Assembly (NCBI RefSeq): GCF_018070565.1
Contig: NZ_JAGPXL010000044.1
Span: forward strand, 1 to 56,657
Source of the DNA: Streptomyces sp. B93
GTDB taxonomy: Bacteria > Actinomycetota > Actinomycetes > Streptomycetales > Streptomycetaceae
Direction of reading: 5' to 3'
Length of the DNA: 56,657 bases
Positions 17,069 to 24,537 of the stretch are shown piece by piece. The position numbers were made by a program, and so were the translations under genes. How positions within the stretch are numbered: the first letter of the stretch is position 1; each line of letters starts with the position of its first letter. The notes under the pieces were generated by a model. The model was not told the DNA's origin and did no database searches. It was given only the letters and a program-made list of their open reading frames with translations.

Positions 17069-17491
17069 TCAGAGTCCGAACACGGCCGGGTCCGTCGCCA
17101 GTTCCTTGAAGTAGTCCTGCGGATTCGCCACCAGCTTGCGGGCCTTGAGGTCCAGCAGTCCGCCCACGGCGCTCACCTCGGCCGCCACCGTGCCGTCCGC
17201 CTTGACGATGGTCTGCCCGATGCGGAACGTCTTGCCGCCACCCCACTCGAACACGCAGGTCACCGACACCTCGTCACCGGCGAGCAGTTCCCGCTTGTAG
17301 CGGATGGTGGTCTCCAGGGCGACCGGTCCCACGCCCCTGCCGATCAGGCCGGTCTGGCTGATCCCGGCGGCCTGGAGCAGCGCCCAGCGGGCGTGTTCGG
17401 CGTAGTTGAGGTACACGGCCTGGTTGAGGTGGCCCTGGACGTCGGTCTCGTACCCGCGGACGGTGACCGGTACGGAAAACGGCTCGCTCAC
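17069..17491 (-). CDS. Acyl-CoA thioesterase, hotdog fold (YbgC/FadM type)
   Basis: Predicted 4HBT-superfamily thioesterase, 140 aa. The N-terminal pattern GYETDVQGHLNQAVYLNYAEHARW matches the active-site region of the YbgC/FadM group, with Asp as the usual catalytic residue, followed by a helix and three antiparallel strands (LETTIRYKRELLAGDEV, FRIGQTIVKADG). GTG at 17491 is preferred to a longer start because GGGGAAG lies just upstream and homology starts there. Last gene of a minus-strand run beginning with the aminotransferase at 20051. Substrate unknown. Confidence 0.85.
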   Translation of the reverse strand: MSEPFSVPVTVRGYETDVQGHLNQAVYLNYAEHARWALLQAAGISQTGLIGRGVGPVALETTIRYKRELLAGDEVSVTCVFEWGGGKTFRIGQTIVKADGTVAAEVSAVGGLLDLKARKLVANPQDYFKELATDPAVFGL

Positions 17492-17550
17492 GACTTCCCC
17501 TTCGTGCGTTCTCGCCCTCGATGGTCTCTGCACCGATCCTGGCACGCCCC

Positions 17551-18177
17551 TCACGCCCTGCGCGGCGAGGCCAGCACATAGTGGGCGCGGGTACGGGGCT
17601 CGGTGTGCTCGCCGGTCTGCCAGCCAGCCTTCTCCAGGGTGGCCGCGCAGCCGCGCAGCGCCTCGGCGTCCGGCGCGTACACGGCGACGGCCTCGGGCTG
17701 TGGGGTCGCCCGCACCCGGTAGCCGTCGCCGTCCGGCCCGGCCGGGTGGTGTCCGGCGGCCTCCAGGGCGAGCGCGGCGGCCCGCACCAGATGGCCGCGC
17801 TCCCAGCCGCAGGGCCGGTCCGTCGCCCCGTCCGGGTTGGTCATCCGGCGCAGCTCGACGAGGCCCTGCCAGGCGCTGTGCACCTGGCGCACCCGGGCCG
17901 GCGACGCCTCCGGCGGCTGCTCCTCACCGCCGACCCGCGCGGCGAACACCCCGGTGTCGTCGGGGGCGGCGGGCTCCGCGGGCGCGGTGACCGCCTCCCG
18001 CGTCCGGTGCCCGGCCGGGGTCAGGAAGTGGTCGTGCGGCGGCCGGGGGTGCCGGAAGGCGAGCCCGCGCTTGACCAGCGCCGCGAGCTGCGCCTCCGTA
18101 CCGACCCGCAGGCGCCCGGTGACGGGGTCGGCGCTCTCGATCACACGCCGCTGGGCGGCGGTCGGCGGTCGGGTCAC
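17551..18177 (-). CDS. Hypothetical protein, no recognised domain
   Basis: A 208-aa protein that I do not recognise. It opens with TRPPTAAQRRVIESADPVTGRLRVG, which reads like a short winged-helix region (VGTEAQLAALVKRGLAF then HDHFLTPAGHRTREA), followed by an acidic, helical middle and a C-terminal alpha/beta segment (VAVYAPDAEALRGCAATLEKAGW, HYVLASPRR). A DNA- or protein-binding role is possible but not shown. GTG start at 18177 is preceded by GGAGGGAG at good spacing. It lies 44 bp after the histidine phosphatase on the same strand. Confidence 0.7.
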   Translation of the reverse strand: MTRPPTAAQRRVIESADPVTGRLRVGTEAQLAALVKRGLAFRHPRPPHDHFLTPAGHRTREAVTAPAEPAAPDDTGVFAARVGGEEQPPEASPARVRQVHSAWQGLVELRRMTNPDGATDRPCGWERGHLVRAAALALEAAGHHPAGPDGDGYRVRATPQPEAVAVYAPDAEALRGCAATLEKAGWQTGEHTEPRTRAHYVLASPRRA

Positions 18178-18221
18178 GGCGCGCTCCCTCCGGGCGTGGT
18201 GGTCCTCCACTGACTCGAAGG

Positions 18222-18821
18222 CTACGACCCGGGTCTGACATTCCAGGCGGCGATCACCGGCCGCCCGTGCTCGGTGCTCAGTCGGCACACCGTCCCGGTC
18301 GCCAGCTGGAACAGCGCCCCGTCGGCGGGCGGCAGGCCCAGCCGCCGGGCGGTGAGCACCCGCAGGAAGTGTCCGTGCGCCACCAGCACCACGCACCCCT
18401 CGGTGTTGGCGAGCGCCGCGTCGACCTTGGCGAGCACCCGGTCGGCCCGTTCCCCGACCTCCTTGGGGCTCTCCCCGGGGTGGTCCGGCGGACCGGCCTC
18501 GACGCCGTCCGTGAACAGGAACCAGCCCGGCCGCTCACGGTGGATCTCGACGGTGGTGACGCCCTCGTAGGCGCCGTAGTCCCACTCGTGCAGGTCCGCG
18601 TCGACGCGCACGTCGGTCAGTCCGATCAGCTCGGCGGTCTCCCGGGCCCGCTGCGAGGGGCTCACGAAGGCGGCGCCGATCCGGTGCGAGCGGATCATCG
18701 GCACCAGCCGCCGCGCCTCCTGGCGGCCCTGCTCGGTCAGGGGTACGTCCGTCAGCCCGGTGTGCCGCCCGGAACGGGACCACTCGGTCTCACCGTGCCG
18801 GACCAGAAAGAGATCAGCCAT
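18222..18821 (-). CDS. Histidine phosphatase family protein
   Basis: Phosphoglycerate-mutase-like phosphatase, 199 aa. The N-terminal LVRHGETEW carries the catalytic His, SQRARETA gives a phosphate-contacting Arg, and VLVAHGHFLRVL has the second active-site His. The acid-base Glu region is HEWDYGAYEGVT. Substrate unknown; members include acid phosphatases and phosphoglycerate mutase-like enzymes. It starts 21 bp after the aminotransferase stop, so the two are likely cotranscribed. Confidence 0.88.
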   Translation of the reverse strand: MADLFLVRHGETEWSRSGRHTGLTDVPLTEQGRQEARRLVPMIRSHRIGAAFVSPSQRARETAELIGLTDVRVDADLHEWDYGAYEGVTTVEIHRERPGWFLFTDGVEAGPPDHPGESPKEVGERADRVLAKVDAALANTEGCVVLVAHGHFLRVLTARRLGLPPADGALFQLATGTVCRLSTEHGRPVIAAWNVRPGS

Positions 18822-18842
18822 GAGGCACAGGCTAAGCCTCGG

Positions 18843-20051
18843 TCACTGGCGGTACCCGCTCAGGAACCTGCCGATCCTGCCGATCGCCGCCTCCAGGTCG
18901 TCGGCGTGCGGGAGGGTGAGGATGCGGAAGTGGTCGGGGGTGGGCCAGTTGAAGCCGGTGCCCTGGACGACCTGGATCTTCTCGCGGAGCAGCAGGTCGA
19001 GGACGAACCTCTCGTCGTCGTGGATCCGGTGGACCTTGGGGTCGAGGCGCGGGAAGGCGTACAGGGCGCCCTTGGGTTTCACGCAGGAGACGCCGGGGAT
19101 CTCGTTGAGCTTCTCGAAGGCCACGTCGCGCTGCTCGCGCAGCCGTCCGCCGGGCGCGGTCAGTTCCCGGATGGACTGACGGCCGCCGAGCGCGGCCTGG
19201 ATGGCGTACTGGGCGGGCGCGTTGGCGCACAGGCGCATGGAGGCCAGCATGGTCAGGCCCTCCAGGTAGTTCCGCGCGTGCTGCCGGGGGCCGGTCACCA
19301 CCAGCCAGCCGGAGCGGAAGCCCGCCACCCGGTAGGTCTTGGACAGGCCGCAGAAGGTGAGGACGACCAGGTCGGGGGCGAGGGCGGCGGCGCAGTGGTG
19401 GACCGCGTCGTCGTAGAGGATCTGGTCGTAGATCTCGTCGGCGAAGACCATCAGGCCGTGCCTGCGGGCCAGGTCGAGGATGCCCTCGACGATCTCCTTG
19501 GGGTAGACCGCGCCCGTGGGGTTGTTGGGGTTGATGATGACCACGGCCTTGGTGCGGTCGGTGATCTTCGATTCCATGTCGGCCAGGTCCGGGTACCACT
19601 CGGCCTGTTCGTCGCAGAGGTAGTGCACCGCCCTGCCGCCCGCGAGGGTGGTCACCGCCGTCCAGAGGGGGAAGTCGGGGGCGGGGATCAGGATCTCGTC
19701 GCCGTCCTCGAGCAGCGCCTGTACGGCCATCGACACCAGCTCCGAGACGCCGTTGCCGAGGAACACGTCGTCGACGTCCACCTCGAGGCCGAGGGTCTGG
19801 TAGCGCTGGGCGACGGCGCGGCGGGCGGAGAGGACGCCGCGGGAGTCGGTGTAGCCGTGTGCCCGGGGGAGCATCCGGATCATGTCCTGGAGGATCTCCT
19901 CCGGCGCCTCGAAGCCGAACAGGGCCGGGTTGCCGGTGTTCAGGCGGAGCACGCTGTGGCCCGCCTCCTCCAGCGCGTTGGCGTGCTCGATCACCGGGCC
20001 GCGGATCTCGTAGCAGACCTCGCTCAGCTTGCTCGACTGCCGGAACTCCAT
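18843..20051 (-). CDS. alaA: PLP-dependent aminotransferase, AlaA-like
   Basis: Fold-type I aminotransferase of 402 aa resembling AlaA glutamate-pyruvate transaminase. Motifs: RLNTGNPALFGFEAPEE near residue 37, the PLP-contacting NPNNPTGAVYP at about 174-184, ADEIYDQILYDD, the PLP Lys238 in GLSKTYRVAGFRSGW, and the substrate-binding Arg in HFRILTLPHADD. It heads the minus-strand run down to the thioesterase and is divergent from an HxlR regulator, with two tandem palindromes in the shared 87-bp gap that probably control one or both genes. Confidence 0.9.
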   Translation of the reverse strand: MEFRQSSKLSEVCYEIRGPVIEHANALEEAGHSVLRLNTGNPALFGFEAPEEILQDMIRMLPRAHGYTDSRGVLSARRAVAQRYQTLGLEVDVDDVFLGNGVSELVSMAVQALLEDGDEILIPAPDFPLWTAVTTLAGGRAVHYLCDEQAEWYPDLADMESKITDRTKAVVIINPNNPTGAVYPKEIVEGILDLARRHGLMVFADEIYDQILYDDAVHHCAAALAPDLVVLTFCGLSKTYRVAGFRSGWLVVTGPRQHARNYLEGLTMLASMRLCANAPAQYAIQAALGGRQSIRELTAPGGRLREQRDVAFEKLNEIPGVSCVKPKGALYAFPRLDPKVHRIHDDERFVLDLLLREKIQVVQGTGFNWPTPDHFRILTLPHADDLEAAIGRIGRFLSGYRQ

Positions 20052-20081
20052 GCGCGCTCGCCCCTCCGGTTCGTGGTGTTG

Positions 20082-20131
20082 CTTGGTTTTACCAAGTGCC
20101 AGCTTGGAAAGTCCAACGACATGTCTAGACT
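20082..20131. promoter_or_regulatory. Tandem TTGG-N5-CCAA operators and HxlR promoter
   Basis: Two copies of TTGG-N5-CCAA occur at 20083-20095 (within the perfect palindrome CTTGGTTTTACCAAG, 20082-20096) and at 20104-20116, starting exactly 21 bp apart. The second overlaps a -35-like TTGGAA (20104-20109), followed after 16 nt by the -10 TAGACT (20126-20131). The start of transcription would fall at the ATG at 20139, giving a leaderless mRNA. This is the likely autoregulatory operator of the HxlR protein. Confidence 0.6.
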
Positions 20132-20138
20132 GCGTCGC

Positions 20139-20771
20139 ATGTCACCTCGTCGAAGCTACGACCAGTACTGCTCCACCGCCCGCGCGCTCGACGCCGTGGG
20201 AGACCGCTGGACCCTGCTGATCGTCCGTGAACTCCTCGCCGGGCCGCGCCGCTACACCGATCTGCACGCGGACCTGCCGGGCGTCAGCACCGACGTCCTG
20301 GCGTCCCGGCTGAAGGACATGGAGCGCGACGGGCTGGCCGAACGCCGACGGCTGCCGCCGCCCGCGGCGGCCTACGTCTACGAACTCACCCCGCGCGGCC
20401 GGGACCTGCTGCCCGTCCTGCAAGCGCTGGGGGAGTGGGGGGAGCCCGAACTGGGGGAGCGGCGGCCCACGGACGCCGTGCGCGCACACTGGTTCGCGCT
20501 GCCGCTGCTGCGCGGCCTGGAGGGCGACGGGCTCGTCGAAGTACGGCTGGAGGAAGGCGTCTTCCACCTGCACACGGGCGCCCCGGACGACGGGCGGCCC
20601 CTCTACGGCGACGGGCCCGCCCCCGCCGAACCCGACGCCCGGCTGGTGCTGGACACCGGCACATGCACGGCGGTCGCGCGCGGCGAGCTGACCGTGGGGG
20701 AGGGGGTGCGGGACGGCCGTATCGGCGTCCAGGGCGACGGGACCCTCGCCAAGGCGCTGCGGGAGGGCTGA
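20139..20771 (+). CDS. HxlR-family transcriptional regulator
   Basis: Winged-helix regulator of 210 aa. SYDQYCSTARALDAVGDRWTLLIVRELLAGPRRYTDL is the HxlR signature, with helix-turn-helix LPGVSTDVLASRLKDMERDGLAERR and a wing VYELTPRGRDLLPVL. The C-terminal ~100 residues, after the winged helix, resemble an SCP2-like lipid-binding domain (DARLVLDTGTCTAVARGELTV), common in such actinobacterial proteins. ATG at 20139 is preferred over 20121 because a TAGACT -10 box ends 7 nt before it. Divergent from alaA; tandem palindromes lie between. It ends at a strong shared terminator. Confidence 0.88.
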   Translation: MSPRRSYDQYCSTARALDAVGDRWTLLIVRELLAGPRRYTDLHADLPGVSTDVLASRLKDMERDGLAERRRLPPPAAAYVYELTPRGRDLLPVLQALGEWGEPELGERRPTDAVRAHWFALPLLRGLEGDGLVEVRLEEGVFHLHTGAPDDGRPLYGDGPAPAEPDARLVLDTGTCTAVARGELTVGEGVRDGRIGVQGDGTLAKALREG

Positions 20772-20776
20772 AACGG

Positions 20777-20805
20777 CAGGGGGCCCGCACCCGGCGGGCC
20801 CCCTG
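20777..20805. terminator. Bidirectional terminator
   Basis: Perfect 12-bp stem CAGGGGGCCCGC (20777-20788) and GCGGGCCCCCTG (20794-20805) with a 5-nt loop, between the convergent HxlR gene and the vWA operon. Confidence 0.82.
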
Positions 20806-20813
20806 AGGTCATG

Positions 20814-21614
20814 TCACACGCCCGGTGGCACCCGGGACGGCCGCCCCGGACCCCGCGTCAGGCGGTATCCGGCGACACCCGCGAGCGCCGCCAGCGCGCC
20901 GCCCACCCCGGTCCACACCCAGCGGTCGGACCACCAGCCGGAGGCCCAGCCGTCGTCCGGGTCGATGGCCGACAGCACGGCCGCCGGGGAGTCGTCCTCG
21001 TCCTCCCGCGCCGAGGTCACCGCGATGCCCGGCACCAGCGGCTCGCCCAGCGAACCGTCCACCGCCGCCGAGCCGCCGACGTCCTTGGACTCGACCCGGA
21101 TCTCGGCGCCCACGGGCAGCCCGAGGTCGCCGGTCCTCAGGCCGGTCGCGGTGAGCCGGACGTAGTACGTGCCGGGCAGCGGGTCGTTCGCCCACGGCTC
21201 CGCCCAGGCCCGCACCGTACGCAGGGTGCAGGCCAGGTCGACGGAGGCCGCGTCCGCCGCGGCGGTGCGCCTCTGCGCCCCGTACTGGCACGACTGGCGG
21301 CGCCGCAGACCGTCGTACACGTCCAGCTGCCAGGTCTCGGCGGCGTGCGTCTCGGGCAGCTTCACCGTGGCGCGCACGGTGGGGCGCTGGCCGGTGTCGG
21401 CCGGGAAGGACCAGTACAGGTAGTCGCCCGCGGAGCCGTTCGCCGTGGCCGTCTGGTCCTGGTCGATCTCCGTCGCCGTACGGAACGAGGTGCCCGCCTC
21501 GGTGGGGGCGCCGTCGTCGTCCGAGGGGCTCGGCGAGGCGGAGTCGGCGGCGGCCGGTCCGGCGGCCAGTCCGAGGGCCAGCAGGGCCGCGCCCAGCATC
21601 CTTGTGATACGCAT
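20814..21614 (-). CDS. Exported membrane-anchored partner of the vWA protein
   Basis: A 266-aa protein with a cleavable signal peptide (MRITRMLGAALLALGLA through AAADS), an extracytoplasmic domain and a C-terminal membrane helix (VWTGVGGALAALAGVAGYRL) followed by a short basic tail. The extracellular part (YLYWSFPADTGQRPTVRATVKL, PGTYYVRLTATG) looks like a beta-sandwich similar to the C-terminal half of the preceding vWA protein. Its ATG shares a base with that protein's stop (TGATG), so the two are coupled. Function unknown; probably a cell-surface complex with the vWA protein. Confidence 0.75.
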   Translation of the reverse strand: MRITRMLGAALLALGLAAGPAAADSASPSPSDDDGAPTEAGTSFRTATEIDQDQTATANGSAGDYLYWSFPADTGQRPTVRATVKLPETHAAETWQLDVYDGLRRRQSCQYGAQRRTAAADAASVDLACTLRTVRAWAEPWANDPLPGTYYVRLTATGLRTGDLGLPVGAEIRVESKDVGGSAAVDGSLGEPLVPGIAVTSAREDEDDSPAAVLSAIDPDDGWASGWWSDRWVWTGVGGALAALAGVAGYRLTRGPGRPSRVPPGV

Positions 21615-22876
21615 CAGTTGGTCCTCCACACCGCGACCCGCCAGCGGGACACCCAGCCCCACAGCAGACCGGCCACGAAACCGGTAAGGATCAGCGCGCC
21701 CAGCAGCCACCAGCCGCGCCCGAGGCCGAAGGAGGCCACGTCGCTGGAGCCACCCGGGCCGTCCACCACGTCGACGGTCAGCTCGACGGGCAGACCCGGC
21801 GTGGTCTTGACCCCGTCGGCGCCCGAGTAGGAGTGGGTGACCTGGAGGCACACCGTCTCCGCCGCCGACTCCTCGTCGTCGCTCTCCCGCTTGGGGTAGC
21901 GCAGGCCCGTGGAGATCACGTCGGTGCGGCCGTCGCCCGCCGCCTCGCCGCGCACGATCTCCCGGCCGTGCACCGTGACCGCCCGCAGCAGCACGCCGTA
22001 CGACGGGTTCACCGCACGGTCGGCGGACACGCTCACCGCGGCCCGCAGCTCCTGGCCCGGCTCCACGTCCACCCGGTACCAGCGCTGCTGCCCGAACTCG
22101 GCCCGGTCCGTCCACAGACCGGACTGAAGCGTCGGCGCCTGCGCGCACGCGTCGGCGCCCTCGGCGGGCTGCGGCACCACGACGGGGTCGGCGGCGCGGT
22201 CCACCAACTGGCCCACGCGGTCCGAGAGTTCGTCGGCGTGCTCGACCGAGGTGTAGGTGCCGCCGGTCGCCTCGGCGATACAGCTGAGCTGCCGGCGCAT
22301 CTTGGTGTTGGGCACCAGGCCGAGGGTGTCGATGGTCAGGCCGATGCCCTTGGCGGCTATCTCCCGCGCCACCTCACAGGGGTCGAGCGGGGCGCAGGTG
22401 TCCTCACCGTCGCTGATCAGCACGATCCGCTTGGAACCGGTGCCGCCGTCGAGGTCGTCGGCGGCGGCCAGCAGCGCCGGGCCGATCGGCGTCCAGCCGG
22501 TCGGTGCCAGCGTGGCCACCGCCGCCTTCGCCTCGGTGCGGTCCAGCGGGCCGACCGGGTAGAGCTGCGCGGTGTCCTCGCATCCCTTCTTGCGGTCGTC
22601 GCCGGGATAGTCGGCGCCCAGCGTGCGGATGCCGAGCTGCACCTCCTCGGGCGTGGCGTCCAGCACCTCGTTGAACGCCTGCTTCGCCGCCGCCATCCGT
22701 GACTGCCCGTCGATGTCCCGCGCCCGCATCGAACCGCTCACGTCCAGGAGCAGGTTGACCTTGGGCGCGGCGGCCGTGGTCTCGTCGGCGAGCGCCGTGG
22801 ACGGGAGCGCGAGCCCGGCCGTCAGCGCGGCGAACAGGACACAGGCTCCCGCCGCCAGCCGTTTTCTTGTGATCAT
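21614..22876 (-). CDS. Secreted, membrane-anchored vWA-domain protein
   Basis: A 420-aa exported protein: signal peptide 1 to about 30, a von Willebrand factor A domain (about 38-230), a beta-rich domain, and a C-terminal membrane helix (WWLLGALILTGFVAGLLWGW) before a short basic tail. The MIDAS is canonical: DVSGSM at 45-50, the Thr in GWTPIG and the Asp in ISDGED, so metal-dependent adhesion is plausible. Three Cys pairs may form disulfides. The ATG lies 7 nt from a TAGGAT -10 box, so the mRNA is probably leaderless. Coupled with the following gene. Confidence 0.85.
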   Translation of the reverse strand: MITRKRLAAGACVLFAALTAGLALPSTALADETTAAAPKVNLLLDVSGSMRARDIDGQSRMAAAKQAFNEVLDATPEEVQLGIRTLGADYPGDDRKKGCEDTAQLYPVGPLDRTEAKAAVATLAPTGWTPIGPALLAAADDLDGGTGSKRIVLISDGEDTCAPLDPCEVAREIAAKGIGLTIDTLGLVPNTKMRRQLSCIAEATGGTYTSVEHADELSDRVGQLVDRAADPVVVPQPAEGADACAQAPTLQSGLWTDRAEFGQQRWYRVDVEPGQELRAAVSVSADRAVNPSYGVLLRAVTVHGREIVRGEAAGDGRTDVISTGLRYPKRESDDEESAAETVCLQVTHSYSGADGVKTTPGLPVELTVDVVDGPGGSSDVASFGLGRGWWLLGALILTGFVAGLLWGWVSRWRVAVWRTN

Positions 22877-22882
22877 CGCCGG

Positions 22883-22912
22883 ATCCTATTGATCCGGGGG
22901 GCCCGGCATCAA
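22883..22912 (-). promoter_or_regulatory. Promoter of the vWA operon
   Basis: On the minus strand, -35 TTGATG (plus 22907-22912), 18-nt spacer and -10 TAGGAT (plus 22883-22888). The start point coincides with the ATG at 22876. Confidence 0.6.
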
Positions 22913-22925
22913 AACGAGGGGCGGT

Positions 22926-24434
22926 TCAGGCGAGCGGATTGGGCAGGGTCGTCCACTGGTCCCCCGGAATGCCCGGGGAGAGACGCATCAGCGTCAACGC
23001 CTTGGCCGGCAGCGGCTCCTGACACAGCGCCGCCAGATCGGGGCCCGGCGGCAGCCGCCGTACGGCCGCGGCCAGGGCGTCGCGCAGCGCCGCCGCCGAA
23101 CCCGCCGTCCCGGCCAGCGCGCCCGCCACCAGCGAACCGAACAGCTTGCGGCGCAGCGCGGTCACGTCGTCGGTGCGGATCCGGCCGGGCAGACCGGAGG
23201 CGTCGACGCCGTGCCGGGCCGCGCGGGCGGGGCTGACGCGGATGTCGGCGAGGTCGCGGTAGACCAGCCGCACCGGCGCGTCTTCCGCGTCCAGCACCAC
23301 CAGCAGGTTCTGGCCGTGTGCCTCCAGCGCCACGCCCAGCTCCAGCAGCCGCAGCCCGGCCGTCAGGGCGAGCCGGGCGAACTCCGCCAGCCACGCGGGC
23401 GAGGACGGCAGTTCCGTGGTCGGCAGCGCGGCCACCGGCACCACCCGCTCCCCGGCCCGCGCGAACCCGCGCGGCGACTCCCGCAGCAGGGCCGCGAGTT
23501 CGGATGAGCCGTCGGTGACCGCGCCCAGGGTCTGGGTGATGCGCAGCAGGCCCTCCATGCGCTCCGCCACCCGCTGCCCGAACGCCGACAGCACCCCGGC
23601 CCCGGTGACCGACGGAACGGAGATGTCCCGCACCGAGGACGTCAGCCGGGCGCTCAACGCGGTCTTCACATGCGGGCCGCCGGGCACGGCGAGGGTGCGC
23701 AGCGACATCAGCGGACGCGCCGGGAGCACGCCCGCGAGGCCGCCCTCGCCGGGAGGCTTCAGCACATGCGCCGCCTGCCAGGGGTGCACCGGGACCAGCA
23801 GCCGGTCCCCGTCGCGCAGCTCGTCCGGCCAGTCGCCCCCGACCAGGCACTCCTCCGCCCGCACCGGCAGGAGCCCCAGCTCCACCAGCGGCCCGTGCTC
23901 GGGCGCGTAGGCGAGCTGCTCGGCCACCGAGAAGCCCAGCCGGGAACGGCAGTTCGGATGGAACGGGTGCCCGTCGACGACACGCCGCTCCCACTCCCAC
24001 TCCCGGTCCCCGTCCGGCCACTTGGGCGCGGACGGCTCCTGGTTGGCCCTCGACAGGGCCAACGAGGCGGCACTGTGGGCGAGTTCCCGCGCGAACGCCG
24101 CCCCGTGCGGCACCCTGAGCGCCGCCATCAGCCCCGCCGGATCGTCGTGCGCCACACCGTCCAGGTCCACCGCGGTGACGTACCCGCCGGTCGCGTACGG
24201 GTCCGGCACCGGCCCGCGCAGCCACCGGCCGTCGGCGAGCCGCAGCGCCGCGCGGTCCGGCCCGCGCCGCTCCACCCAGGGCAGTGGCTCGTACGTCAGC
24301 GCCCGCCACAGTCGGGTGAGGACGGCCGCCCGGGCGCCGGGCAGCTCGGCCGTGAAGCGCGGCACGAGAGCGGGCCGCGACGCGGCCAGCTCCTCGGCGA
24401 CCTCGGCCTCGGCGGGGGTGCGGGGACGGTGCAC
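22926..24434 (-). CDS. IucA/IucC-family NIS siderophore synthetase
   Basis: NRPS-independent siderophore synthetase, 502 aa, forming amide bonds between a carboxylate such as citrate and an amine via an adenylate. Family blocks seen: GHPFHPNCRSRLGFS near residue 160, LVPVHPWQAAHV, the active-site region SLRTLAVPG with HVKTALSARLTSSVRDI, EAHGQNLLVVLD, LVYRDLADIRVSP and the C-terminal TTLPNPLA. The subtype (A, B or C) cannot be assigned by eye. Divergent from a second NIS synthetase; no amine-forming or hydroxylase gene is nearby. Confidence 0.9.
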   Translation of the reverse strand: MHRPRTPAEAEVAEELAASRPALVPRFTAELPGARAAVLTRLWRALTYEPLPWVERRGPDRAALRLADGRWLRGPVPDPYATGGYVTAVDLDGVAHDDPAGLMAALRVPHGAAFARELAHSAASLALSRANQEPSAPKWPDGDREWEWERRVVDGHPFHPNCRSRLGFSVAEQLAYAPEHGPLVELGLLPVRAEECLVGGDWPDELRDGDRLLVPVHPWQAAHVLKPPGEGGLAGVLPARPLMSLRTLAVPGGPHVKTALSARLTSSVRDISVPSVTGAGVLSAFGQRVAERMEGLLRITQTLGAVTDGSSELAALLRESPRGFARAGERVVPVAALPTTELPSSPAWLAEFARLALTAGLRLLELGVALEAHGQNLLVVLDAEDAPVRLVYRDLADIRVSPARAARHGVDASGLPGRIRTDDVTALRRKLFGSLVAGALAGTAGSAAALRDALAAAVRRLPPGPDLAALCQEPLPAKALTLMRLSPGIPGDQWTTLPNPLA

Positions 24435-24537
24435 GAGCGGTCTCCTCAGCTGGGAGTGACACGAATACGGTGGTCACGGCGGCGGGTGACGCCGAGTGAT
24501 ACTGAGCGTCTCCGCCCGAACGGACCGCAGGGAACGA

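Noticed and set aside
24435..24537. Iron box (DmdR/IdeR type) between the siderophore synthetases
   Set aside because: No TTAGGTTAGGCTAACCTAA-like palindrome could be found in the gap.
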